A DNA stretch of 64,000 nt from Porpolomopsis calyptriformis. Lineage: Eukaryota > Basidiomycota > Agaricomycetes > Agaricales > Hygrophoraceae. The notes under the pieces were generated by a model. That model saw nothing but the letters and a program-made list of their open reading frames with translations. It was not told the DNA's origin and made no database searches. Position numbers and translations under genes: made by a program. The DNA lies in the NCBI GenBank assembly GCA_951640195.1, contig OX621173.1, forward strand, positions 1,777,780 through 1,841,779. Reading direction: 5' to 3'. Shown in pieces: positions 12,955 to 23,869 of this stretch. The first letter of the stretch is position 1. Each line of letters starts with the position of its first letter.

Positions 12955-13167
12955 AAGATGGAACGGTCTTAGGAATGGGAATATGTAGATTGCACCAAGA
13001 TCTGTAACGATTACCGCCTTGGCCATCTGGCATACAACTACGATAAATCATTCGCGCTGCACTCATTAAGAACCCGTTTATAAGAGAATGCGAGAGTGGG
13101 AGCAGGAAGTGGCCTTTTTTGAATCCATATCACAATCTCATCAACATGAAGGACAATTGGACTTTTT

Positions 13168-13560
13168 TTAGCTTGAGTGGCCAGTTAATCGAGTTTCAAC
13201 TACAAGAGTGAAAGAAATACCCAAACCATCTGAAAAAACCTTGGAAAAGTCCGAGTTTCTGTCAGACAAACTAGTAACATGGATAATACCGAGTATCGGC
13301 AAACGAACCCTGACCGATCGTAGGGCTGCCTGCTTGACCATCTTGCTACTAACAGCTATTTCAAGTAGCCAAAGGTTGGACGAGTGCCGTCGAGTGAAAA
13401 TGTGTTCTATCGAAGCCCAAGGCATACCCTTCAATTCGACAGACGACTAGTGAGTGAGAGCGATACATATTCCATATGATGTAGGGTGATCTGAGGGAAT
13501 AAAGTGGGCACCCAGTCCAGAGTAGGAAGGATATCCGTCCTTCTGAGCAGATGGTTTTCT
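13168..13560 (-). pseudogene. Remnant of an F-box-like gene, second exon
   Basis: In two shifted frames this stretch reads PQITLHHMEYVSLSL, then GMPWASIEHIFTRRHSSNLW. This parallels SQITSPHMDHI and GVNWASIDLFFAQQRWANL in the F-box gene at 15551-16753. No open frame joins the pieces and there is no first exon. It abuts an NLR remnant, so it is the product of an old rearrangement. Confidence 0.6.
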
Positions 13561-14090
13561 AGGCGGATCGAATGAGAAATCCGACAATCCCTCGGATGCA
13601 GCTGATATACGCCAGCAGCCGATATCCAGAAGATGTGCGAAATCTCGATGTTGATCAAACGCGTACCGCAGCTGAGTTTTGTTAAAGCCTGGCATTCCGT
13701 ACGTGGCACAAGGACTTAGTACATCATTCTGGGTGTCACTGGGTGCATTCTGCAAGAACTCCGACTCATTGGCTCGGTCTGTGACATGGATGGGGAAGCA
13801 GATGACCGCTTGCAGCTTGGTCTGTTTCTGGGATAATTGATAATGTCAGAAGTGGAAACAATGTGGTATAGAGCAAAGCGTAGACTGGTCCCAAAACGGC
13901 GAATCTTGGACGGAGGAAGTATTTATCGTCTCAGAAGTTGGTTGATAGTCCAATCAAGTTGTTCTCCGATCTGAAAAGAAATTGACCGAATGCTGACCTG
14001 GAAAACTAATCCTGGCCTGATTATCAATTGAATACACTGCGGTCTGCGTGAACGGCAAGGTCGTTTGGGACTCAAAGGATAGCTGGTCAT
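13561..14090 (-). pseudogene. Decayed NLR, related to NLR-2 (first exon and start of NB-ARC)
   Basis: The start codon region at 14088-14090 aligns at the DNA level with exon 1 of NLR-2, including the phase-1 splice donor (ccag|gtcagc). About 13600-13770 retains CATYGMPG, a broken P-loop (FNKTQL in place of GxGKTQL) and SHIFWISAAGV-like text split between two frames. The rest of NB-ARC and all the TPRs are gone. The sequence joins an F-box remnant at about 13560. Confidence 0.7.
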
Positions 14091-14332
14091 GATGAAAAGA
14101 GTGCCAAATAATCGCCCAAGTTTCTCTGGCATAGTACGCGAAGCAGTGAAAGTTATCCGAAGTAAAGACGAGTGCGTGGAAGGTGGTAGAGGGGAAGAAG
14201 GAGACAAGGGCGGGATGGTATTTGTTGGAGGACAGGGAACGATCTCAGGAACGAGACGAAGACAATTTCCATAGATTGCAGTGGGCATTGCCAAAGACCT
14301 GTAACAAATATCACCACGCATCTGGTACACGG

Positions 14333-14981
14333 CTACAAGGTTAAATTATACTCGTACTCCCCACTCGTGTTTTGTGCAACCCAGAGGACGACAGTCGATA
14401 TCATAATGGCAATGTTCTGCGCGACGTTGGCGTAGCCATAGTAGAGGTATTGTTCAGGATGGCCCGGGATGATGTATTTCAGAATCAGGAGCGTCTGGGC
14501 GCTCGAGGGTAAGAGAGCGAAGGGCATGAGAAAACAAAAGACACGCACAATGCTGCCTACTAACCCGGAGGCTAGGAATACGAACCCAATGAACAAGAAC
14601 AGCCTTGCCCTCCAGACGGCGGTGCTATCACCATCAAACCCTTCGCTGCCTCGAATTCGGTCCTTGTCGATCAGGTTGACGACGAGCATGCCAAGGAGGG
14701 AAGATAGACCCGGAAGCCAATCGACGAAGGTGACATGAACCGGGGGGTCACCCCATGGGGTGGTAGCGTGTGCGGAGAGGACAGCAGCGTCCAGGAAGGT
14801 CCATACAGCTAGCGCGAACTGCACCGGGTGAAATGGGGTCGCTACTCGCGGAATAGGGTAGACTTACGAGGGCACCTGCGAGGTATACGCCTATCGTGCG
14901 CTTGTGTCTACCGAGAGTGAGTTCTGGGAATGGATTAATACAGACTCGCCGAGGGTCGTAGTGTCGTTGCGGTAAGGACAT
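14333..14981 (-). CDS. VPS68/TMEM50 family membrane protein, 199 aa
   Basis: Two exons: 14868-14981 and 14333-14818 (phase 0, 38 + 161 codons). In yeast Vps68 works with Vps55 in endosome-to-vacuole sorting. The first exon reads MSLPQRHYDPRRV and begins the first hydrophobic stretch (GVYLAGAL), which continues across the intron as FALAVWTFLDAAVLSAHA. The conserved HVTFVDWLPGLSSLLGM follows, then a loop (NLIDKDRIRG) and two or three more membrane segments (RLFLFIGFVFLASGLVGSIV, AIMISTVVLWV). The length is normal for the family. Fragments of this gene occur at about 15316-15545, 20890-20960, 21485-21572, 31385-31520, 61598-61680 and 62190-62260, always beside F-box or NLR copies, so this intact copy was probably the source. 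Confidence 0.85.
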
Positions 14982-15315
14982 TTTAATTACGTAATGATAT
15001 CTATCAACTCGCAGTATGGTGGAAGCGTCACAAGTATGAAAAATTTGTAAGGGGACGCCCATTGTTGACTGAAAAAAGTCTTCTATCCTGCAATTGACCG
15101 AGTACACATCAGGGATGTGGTCTACAGCCCCAAAGATACATGCTCCGCATTTCGCGAAGTGATCTGAGACCACAACACGAAAAACTAACCGCGGGAAGAG
15201 GTCCATTACTCCAGGTGACTATGCCATAGTTCAAACCAATGGAACGAAGAGGGCTGTCATTAATACGTTGTTTAAGCAAGTCAGACCGACAGTAAAATGG
15301 CTTGCTTACTTTTAG

Positions 15316-15545
15316 CGTCTCAGGGAGGAAGGATAGACCAGGAGCCAATCGACGAGGGTAACATGAACGAGGGTAGGGTCACACCACGAGGTGCATGTGC
15401 GGAGGATCATAGAGCTGGCGCAAACTAGGTGAGGAGAAATGGTGCCATTATCTGTAGACGTGGACGCTTGTGTCTACCCCAGGGCGAATTCTAGGAATTC
15501 ATTGATGCAGGCTCGGGGGAGGTCGTAGTGAGGTAGCAGTAAAGA
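15316..15545 (-). pseudogene. VPS68 remnant (pieces of both exons)
   Basis: The stretch 15316-15440 resembles the start of VPS68 exon 2 (cgtcgattggctcc region, vtFVDWL) with indels. The stretch 15480-15545 resembles exon 1 (INxFPEFxLG coding text). There is no continuous frame. It lies directly 3' of the F-box gene at 15551-16753, as in the two other F-box loci. Confidence 0.6.
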
Positions 15546-15550
15546 AATGT

Positions 15551-16753
15551 TTAATCCTGAAATCGTCGCCATGAACGTTTGGACAAGTGGACAGTACCGC
15601 GGCCTGTAAGTGTGGGTAAATGGGTTTTGATAAACTCAAAGGCCGCTTCAATCCCTTCTTCCTGCCTCCAGAGCACCAGGCGTAGGGAGAGCTTCTCAAG
15701 GTTCGCCCATCGTTGCTGAGCAAAAAAGAGATCTATGCTAGCCCAATTTACCCCTTTCACGTCAACGACAGAGCCCATGAGAAACTCCAAGCATATGTGA
15801 TCCATATGAGGCGAAGTGATCTGAGACAAAAATGCGAAAAGCCAATCCTCTGGATGAAGAGCACTCCCACCAGCCAGGGCGTATTGCAGACTGATGAAGC
15901 GAAGATGGGTGTTGTGAGCCAGGTCGATATCATCAAACACAACTGTATATTTACTTATTTAAGCAACGCGGAACAAGATAGAAATGGAATGCTAACCTCT
16001 GCCATGGCCACCAAGCATGAACGAGAGCTCACCCAAGCTGAGATATTCAAGACTCGAACCTAGCATTTCCAGCATCTTACCCATCTCTTTTTCAGGGCCC
16101 CATTCTGTAAATTTGAAGTTGGCGGTGTGCAAAGCAGGACGGGGTTCAACACTCAAGAGCTGATTGTAAGCCCTCGAGTAAGAGTGAGGCAGAGTGATCG
16201 ATTTTAGACTGCTGGGTAACGGGATTACCGGGGCTCTCTTCCTTCTGTAAGAGAGTAAGGGGCAAAAAAAATCCGTCAAGATTGGGAAGGATGCAATGAA
16301 TTCGCTTGCTTCTGCCGGCGTCTTGCACCTTAGGTAGTTCATCTTCAGTTTTGTGACTTTTTGAAATCCTGAAAATACCATGGACCTTGCGGCATCCTCG
16401 AGGTTCGTCAACCGCAGTGAGCCAATCTCGAGAGTTGTTACGTGTAATAGGTGTGTTGCCATCTCAGGCAACACTGCTCCCCATGGAGAACGACGATTGC
16501 TTCGTTCTAGCATGCCGATTGATAGTCGGCGGACGTATTTACAAGTGTTGATGGATGAGATTGTGGAACACACGGAATGGACGAAGTGATTGGCGTCAGG
16601 CAAGGTGTTGAGGCTGATATCATGAAAAAGATGATACCGGCTGATATGTAGGAATGTTTTGCAAGTCAAACCGCATGCCAGTAAAGCCGTCCGATCATCT
16701 TGGAGGTCGTCAATGATCATTTTGCACAGTTCGACGGGGAGGGAGCTGGACAT
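15551..16753 (-). CDS. F-box-like protein A, 382 aa
   Basis: Two exons: 15997-16753 and 15551-15942 (phase 1; total divides by 3). The N-terminus SSSLPVELCKMIIDDLQDD followed by a leucine/cysteine-rich helix is the usual fungal F-box start (LPxEL). The rest has irregular leucine-rich segments such as LTTLEIGSLRLTNLED without a catalytic motif. F-box proteins normally bring substrates to SCF ubiquitin ligases through Skp1. ATG 16753 is chosen over the longer upstream open frame because the other two copies start at the same place. It is clearly diverged from copies B and C, which are nearly identical to each other. Confidence 0.75.
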
Positions 16754-17396
16754 TGTGTGATGGCGTAACGCACCGTGACACCTATCCTCGTCGCACTCAA
16801 CTCTCATACCGGAGACACGCAAACAACCATGCTCACCACCTACTACAAGCACCCCAACGTGCACCTGACCATACAAAGTTGCCAACCCCCTCACTCAAAC
16901 CAAAAATGTAGCCCCACAGAAACGCACAGCGGGAGACTGCGACAACCACCTCGCAAATCCAACCAAAAGAAAAAAAGGCTCCCCTCAAACATGCCATCGC
17001 TTTCAACCACTCAAGTACGACGCCTGCATTTTGATTTAAACCCTTGAGCTGTATACACAGTATCTGTCATGGTGTTTTACTTGGCCAGTGTACATGTTTG
17101 AACATTGCTGCTTGACGCCGAGGATTCAGTGCCTGATTGAATACTCAGCGCTGAGTATTTGTTTAAATACGATGACTGCACATCCTCATCATAGTTCAAT
17201 CATATCTTGCAATACCAGTTGTTTACATTGACTCCCTTTCGGAAGATATTTTTGTTGCGATTGTGTAAAGACTGAGTAAATCGGTTTCAAATTTAACGAG
17301 ACGACAATGGATAGAGATAGGAATGATACGTACTATAACACAAGTGAAGAGGATGACGAAAACCCAGCAATTGCAAAGTGAACTCCCTCACGACTC
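16754..17396. other. Gene-free stretch; NLR-3 3' flank (type II-like)
   Basis: No gene is supported. About 17245-17396 is 3' flank of NLR-3 and is repeated at about 22985-23140. The remainder (16754-17244) shows only short random frames. Confidence 0.5.
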
Positions 17397-20300
17397 TCAG
17401 TTAATTGCAGGCCGGTCGTTCCCGCGTGGCTTTTCTTCTTTGCTCGCATCTCCCTCGATATCTTGTCCTTGTAGCTGACAGAGACGGGCAAGTTTACAAA
17501 CTGTCTCTCGTGTGTGTGGGTGACCGCTCCCAAAACACTTCTCCCGACCAGCTAGGACCACCTTGTAAAGTGCAGCCGCCTCATTGGACCGTCCTTGGGA
17601 CTCATACACGAATGCGAGATCGTTCATGGAGGCGAGCGTAGATGGGTGATCAGCTCCTAGAAGCTTCTGCCTGCCAGCTAAGACCTGCTTATTCAGTGTC
17701 TCTGCGTCGTCATAACGTCCTTTTGAATGATAGACCAACGCGAGATTGTTGATCGAGGTGAGCGTGTCTGGGTGATCAGCTTGTAGAAGCTTCTGCCTGC
17801 TAGCTAACACCTGCTTATGGAGCGTCTCCGCGTCATCGAACCGTCCTTGGGACTGATACACCAATGCGAGATTATTCATCGAGGTGAGCGTGTCTGGGTG
17901 ATCAGCTCGTAGAAGCTTTTGCCTGCTGGCTAAGACCTGCTTATTCAACATCTCCGCGTCGTAGTAGCGTCCTTTTGAATGATAGACCAACGCGAGATTG
18001 TTCATCGAGGAGAGTGTGCGTGGGTGATCAGGCCCTAGAAGCTTCTGCCTGCTGGATAACGCCTGCTTATGGAGCGCCTCCGCGTCATCGTAGCGTCCTT
18101 TTGAATGATACACCAACGCGAGATTGTTCATCGAGGAGAGTGTGACTGGGTAATCAGCCCCTAGAAGCTTCTGCCTGCTGGCTAAGACCTGCTTATGGAG
18201 GGACTCCGCGTCATCGAACCGTCCTTGGGACTGATACACCCATGCGAGATTATTCATCGAGGTGAGGGTTTCTGGGTGATCGGCTTCTCGAAGCTTCTGC
18301 CTGCTAGCTAACACTTGCTTAATCAGCGTCTCCGCGTCGTCATACCGTCCCTGCGACTCATACACCGTTGCGAGATTGTTCATGGAGGTGAGCGTAGACG
18401 GGTGATCAGCTTCTAGAAGCTTCTGCTTGATGGTTAATGTCTGCTTAATCAGCGTCTCCGCGTCATCATACCGTCCTTGAGAATCATATACCGATGCGAG
18501 ATTATCCATTGAGGGGAGTATATCTGGGTGATCGACTCCTTGAAGCTTCTGCTTGCTGGCTAACACCTGCTTAATCAGCGTCTCCGCGTCGTCGTACCGT
18601 CCTTGGGACTGATACACCCATGCGAGATTATTCATCGAGGTGAGGGTGTCTGGGTGATCAGCTTCTAGAAGCTTCTGCTTGATGGCTAACACCTGCTTAT
18701 TCAGCGTCTCCGCATCGTCGTACCGTCCTTGGGAATCATACACCCATGCGAGATCATTCATGGAGGTGAGCGTATACGGGTGATCAACCCCTAAATGCTT
18801 CTTCGTCGCTTCAACGACCTGCTTGTACAACACTTCAGCTTCATCATATCGTCCACATCTCCACAGATATTTTGCAGTATTGATCTTGGCCACTGTCAGC
18901 TCTTCGTTGAAGCCATACATGTCATCCCATGCTTCGTTCAAAGACCACAAATGCGGCACGAATTTCTGGAATTCAGGCCACGACTGTGATGATTCGCAAT
19001 CGATATGTTGGAAGGCAAAACAGACAAGTGACACAGATAGTTGGAGCCATTTTCGATGAGTTTCCTCGGTCCTCGCAGACTCCTGTATCATGAATTGGAC
19101 CAAATCGTGCATCCACAACGAAGAGTCTCCGATATTTGGTCGATGCTCAACTAGAGATAGGTTGTTGAGCTTTTGTATGGCTTTTTGAAACTCGATTGGC
19201 GAAAGAATTAGGGAAATTAGTGAAGAGGATTCCAAATGTATCGGAGACGTCGGCCTTGTGTGGTTAATGTCAGTTTTAATAGCGCGATGTAATGGCCAAT
19301 GACGCTCGCCCCATTCTTTCAGTCGTCGTAATGGGGTAGGCTTGGATAATGGTGGTGGTGATAGCGAAGACGATGTCGAGGGAATGGGGGATGCTGGTAA
19401 CGGGTCGGCAAATGGGTCTGGACTCTCAGAATTTGACAATCGCCTGGCGCCTTCAACAATCATCTTCACGGGTATGTTCTCTGGGTCAAGGAATGAGAGA
19501 ACTTTCAGAAGATGGCTGATATCGCGAGATTCATCATCGAGTTGATTGAATAGGTTGGAAAATGTCGCCGCGACAGATCGCTCTTCGTAAGTATTTAGAT
19601 TATTCTCCCATTGAATTACCTATCAGTGTATATCAACATTTGAATTTGATGTAAGTGGTAGATATGAACGTACTTTCATCTTTTGCCCACTGTCATACAA
19701 CTTGAGCATATCATCTAGAGTGGTACCCGTTTGCTTGATGAACGACGCCGCATGAACGACCGCAAGAGGCAGACGACCAACGCATTTGACTAACGCTTCA
19801 GCTTGGCTCGTTTGCGACGGTGATGTGATTTCTGGATCGAAACCTGCATCTCCAACTAGAAGGTTCGTCGCCTCTGTTAGGTCCAACGTCTGAAGTGCGA
19901 GTATCGGATACTGTACTCCAGCCGCATTCGTTAGAGCATTAGCAACATCGGCCGTCCGTGTGGTGAAGAGAATACTACCTCGGACATTGCTCCGAGGTAG
20001 ATGCGAGCGAAGAAAGCTGAGGGCCTCGGGGTGAACGTTGTCAACGACCAGAAGCCAATCGATGTCGCTTCCGCGCGGCTCTTCCAGCCAGCGTCTCGCC
20101 AATGTTAGCTTTGCGTTCTGATCCTGAAGGTAGCGGCTGTGGTCGTCGACGAGATCGAGAATTTTAGCAAACCCTTGGTTTAGCTTGTCAACGGTGGTAG
20201 CGGATGTCCAGAAGATATGGGAGTACAAATTGTTTTCGAATGCGAGTGTTGCGTACTTCAACAGTAACTGAGTCTTCCCTAGTCCTGGCATCCCATGAAT

Positions 20301-20686
20301 AGCGCAACGGCTTGGTAGATTGGTCGGGTGTTTGTTCAGGGCTTCATTGACAAATTCGAGTTCTTTCTCTCTTCCAGTGAAATGTGCCGAGAGAAGATCG
20401 ATAGGAGCATCGTTGATACGTTGGAGTTGACGGTTGGCGTTCTCCGAACCTAGAATTCACAATCAAGGTCAGAAAGAATGTTCATATACTCTTTCTGTCT
20501 GCCGAAGCAGGTAGCGGATTGGCAAGCCAGTGAAAGCTTGGGGGAAAGCGCCAAACAAATCTTATCTGATTCCTATGGAACTGACTGACCTGGGGTTGAG
20601 GGAGGATAAAGGTGATAATTGACTTGATCACGTCCGACCAAGTTCACATTATCTGCGATAAGAGTACCGAGAGAAATGTTGCTCAT
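17397..20686 (-). CDS. NLR-3: NB-ARC/TPR STAND protein with about 11 TPR units, 1031 aa
   Basis: Exons 20590-20686, 19674-20449, 17397-19619; total divides by 3. The leader is of the short type (LIADNVNLVGRDQVNYH), shared with NLR-6. NB-ARC motifs: GMPGLGKT, WLLVVDNV, SILFTTRT, GRLPLA; the winged helix has LWMHD. About eleven TPR units follow, several with WVYQSQGR or LVYHSKGR instead of the common ASVYESQGR. The C-terminus is the long type, ending KPRGNDRPAIN. The upstream region differs from NLR-9 by a deletion that removes the TATA-like sequence. It lies downstream of the vWA and VPS68 remnants and F-box gene B, all on the same strand. Confidence 0.88.
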
Positions 20687-20889
20687 GATGAGGATGATGG
20701 TGGGGGAAATCGACAGGCGCCCAGATGAGTATAGAGCGCGGCTCTTGCAAGTAAACGCTGTATGTAAACTCTGTATGATATTTTGTATGATAAACTGTAT
20801 CATCACATTCCTCGACGAGAAAACAATACCCCACCCTCTTCTCGGGTCTCTCGCGAAATTGAATCGCCCCGAACCTTAGCAATTTCCCG

Positions 20890-21530
20890 ATCCCTAATTA
20901 GCAATGCTGTTCTTTGAACCCGCCCTCGGTGATCAGGTTGATAATGAGTAGCCCAGAGGGAGTCAACCGAGCGTCGTAGACGAGAGGTTGGAGGATCTTG
21001 GAATGGAGGTTCGTGCTGATAGGCGTGCCGTCCTTCGGCTCCACAGCTTGAATGGCCTGTTCAATCTCGTCGGGCTTCAGCCTGTCTGAACCTGCAGCAT
21101 TGATGAATCGGAGATCAACACCTGCATGGTCCTCAGGGACAATCAAGGTGGTAATGCGGGCGATACGGCGGATGAGCGCCTGCTGATCTGTAAAGCGGTC
21201 GTCAAGCCCCATGGAACCACTATCGTCACAGGATGACAGTGCGATAGAGGGACAAGCGGCCCGGACGCTTGAGATTTTTAGGATTTCTGGGGTCAGTGTT
21301 GGGGTCTTCACGGAGCCGGTTGGCCTTTGCGGTGAGTGTTTGAAGGAAAGGGTCGTTTTTGGGGAAAGACTTTTCGAATTTGCCTCGGATGTAGTCGCTC
21401 AGGCTTGTCTTGAATTCCTTGGCGCTGCTGGGTTTTGGAATCTCCTGAAGGGTATGGTGCGAACTGGATGGGTTATACGCCCATCATACGCTTGTGTCTC
21501 CCTAAGGATAAATTCTGGGAATGGATTAAC
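20890..21530 (-). pseudogene. vWA-domain gene remnant fused to a VPS68 fragment
   Basis: Reading down from 21530, an open frame gives LQEIPKPSSAKEFKTSLSDY and on to LSLYRTVIL, then a TGA. In the next frame the text resumes as CDDSGSM, a MIDAS-type DxSxS motif, followed by DQQALIRRIARIT, GVDLRFINAA, GTPISTNLH and KILQPLVYD. One missing base therefore breaks an otherwise good vWA protein. After LVYDAR the sequence changes into VPS68 exon-2 text (SGLLIINLITEG). The copy at 61690-62260 has the same break at the same base. Confidence 0.72.
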
Positions 21531-21572
21531 GTAGACCCTGCAAGAGTTGTAGTGAGGTCGCGGTGGGGACAT
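21485..21572 (-). pseudogene. VPS68 exon-1 remnant
   Basis: The reverse strand reads MSPPRPHYNSCRVYVNPFPE, which parallels MSLPQRHYDPRRVCINPFPE of the intact gene. It lacks exon 2 and runs into the vWA remnant. Confidence 0.7.
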
Positions 21573-21574
21573 GT

Positions 21575-22774
21575 TTAATGAGGAAATGGTGGGAGCGGCC
21601 TGGACAAGTGGAGGATACCACGGCTTTGAAGCATCGGCAAACGAGCTCTGACAAACTCAAAGGCCGCTTCAACCCCACCTGAGTATGTTTGGAGGTTGAG
21701 AAATATCGAGAACTTCTTAAGGTTCGTCCATCGTTGTTGAGAGAAAAAGAGGTCCATGGTGGCCCAATCGATCAATTTCAAATCAGAGACAAAACGCGCG
21801 TAATACTCGAAGGATATGTGATCCATATGGCGTGAGGTGATCTGAGACCATAAGGCGACAAGCTGACGTTCTGAATAAGGACGAGTCCCAGGATATCTTA
21901 AGGAACATTGCAGACCGAAGAAGCGAAGATTTGTATTGTGAGCCAAGTTGATCTCGTTTTCAAACACATCTGAAAATTTATATGTTCAAGTGAGTGAGAG
22001 CAAGATAGAAAAGATATGCTGACCTCCTCGCAAGTGACCAAGCACGGAGGCGATATCACCGAAGGTGAGATATTCAAGACTTGAACCTAGCGTCTTGAGC
22101 AGTTTGGCCACTTCTTTTTCAGGGCCCCATTCTGTGAATCGGAAGTTGAGCGTATGCAAATCGGGACGGGGCTCGACACTGAGGAGTCGGCTGAATGCCT
22201 TCGAGTAAGAGTAAGGTAGGGTGACGGATTTTAGACTGCTGGGTAACGGGATTATGGGTGTCCCACTTTTTCTATAAGACAGGAAAGGACACGAAAAATC
22301 TGTCAAGGATGGGAAGGATGCGATGAATTTGCTTGCTTCTGCTGGGGATTGGCACCTTAGGTAGTTCATCTTCAGGTTTGTGACCCTTTGAAATCCTGAA
22401 AGAATTGCAGACTGCGCGGCATTATCGAGGTTCATGAACCGCAGAGAGCCAACCTCGAGCGTCGTTAGGTTTAATAGGCGCCTTGCCATCTGAGGCAATA
22501 CTTCATCTACCTCTACCCATCGAGAACGACGTGTGCTGTGCTTTCGAATGACGATCGATAGCTTGCGAACGTATGGACAAGCGTAGATAACCGTATCGGC
22601 GAAATTCTTGGCATCGGGCAAGGTCTTTAGCCTGACATCACGAAAGAGGTGATACTGGCTGGCATGCAAGAATGTTCTGCAAATCAAACTGCATGCCCGT
22701 AAAGCCACCCAGTCATCTTGCAGGTTGTCAATGATCATTGTACACAGTTCGACGGGGAGGGAGTGGGACGCCAT
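21575..22774 (-). CDS. F-box-like protein B, 381 aa
   Basis: Two exons: 22024-22774 and 21575-21969 (751 + 395 nt). The start is MASHSLPVELCTMIIDNLQD, an F-box pattern, then leucine-rich text (LLNLTTLEVGSLRFMNLDNA) and the conserved block FTEWGPEKEVAKLLKTLG. The second exon carries IDWATMDLFFSQQRWTNL. It is nearly identical to copy C at 60396-61595. The gene, the VPS68/vWA remnants and NLR-3 follow each other on the same strand, in the same order as copy C, the remnants and NLR-9. No catalytic activity is expected; a role as substrate adaptor is inferred from the family only. Confidence 0.78.
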
Positions 22775-22984
22775 TCATGTGCTTGGTAATTGTTGGAGAA
22801 ACAGTTTGAGCTCGTGAGGCAAACACGTGAGGAAATACAAGGTAACGACTAGTCACTGCGGGAAGTAAAGTCACTAAAATACATTGAATAAAGTCACTGA
22901 AAAGTATTCAGCCGCCTTATTACTTTTCAGTGAGGTCGTATTACCATGTTTTCGGAGTTTTGGTGATAGCAAATCCAACCAAAA

Positions 22985-23225
22985 AAAAAGGCGTGTAAAG
23001 ACTGAGTAAATCGGTTTCAAATTTAACGAGACGACAATAGATAGAGACAGGAATGATACGTACTATAACACAAGTGGAAAGGATGACGGAAACCCAGCAA
23101 TTGCAAAGTGAACTCCCTCACGACTCTCAGTTGATCGCAGGCCGGTCGTTCCCGCTTGGCTTTTCATCTTTGCTCACATCTCCCTCGATATCTTGTCCTT
23201 GTAGCTGACAGAGATGGGCCAGGAT
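22985..23225 (-). pseudogene. NLR C-terminal fragment plus 3' flank
   Basis: About 23125-23225 on the reverse strand encodes LCQLQGQDIEGD and KPSGNDRPAIN, the last ~30 codons of an NLR-3-like gene. The following 3' flank matches 17245-17396. Nothing of the TPR or NB-ARC remains, so this is a deletion relic. Confidence 0.75.
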
Positions 23226-23289
23226 TGTCAAGTTAACGGGCTTACTGCGTTTGGGGTATTATACACAGTGGAAGGACCAGGGGTGAACG

Positions 23290-23869
23290 TAGCAGGGGAA
23301 TAGTCTGGTAACCACCACACTGAGGTGAGGCGATGCTAACCCATCGAGTTGAATCCGATCAGGAGTGGTGTTTTGGCGTAGAAACAGTTATATATCCTCA
23401 CGCCGAGCTGTAAATGCAAAATGCAATAATCACCTTCCGGTGGCCCTATCTGATGAAGTGTGAATTGACATGGTGAACCTTCAGCTGACGGCCATATTGG
23501 CGGTGCCTCTGATAAAGGCGAAAAACCACGCAGACGCGATACCAGCTGCAGGGATAGCAATGACGCAGAAGTGAACTCGGCCAGTTGGAAGAAGTGCCTA
23601 GTTGGAGCACACTCTTGCCCAGCTTGATGATGAACGGCAACATTTCAAGAAGCCATGGCTGGTCAGGAGAGGATCATTACAAGGCGTTGCAAATGCCACG
23701 TTGAACACGATATCAGCAAGTACCATTAGCGAAACTCTTGTATAATATGTGGAAATTGTGAGCCTTAAATGTATAAAGACCGTTGGTGAATCAGTTTCAA
23801 GTGTAACGACACAAGAATACAGAGTGCATAAGATGATACTGCTGGTAATGTGAAGAGAATGGCCTTCCG
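23290..23869 (-). repeat. NLR 3'-flank repeat, type II (copy 1)
   Basis: This segment, 3' of NLR-4, is closely matched by 34815-35385, 3' of NLR-7. The shared text starts accaccacactgaggtgagg and runs up to the NLR stop codon. Differences are scattered substitutions and small indels. The short frames differ between copies, so it is probably noncoding. Confidence 0.7.
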
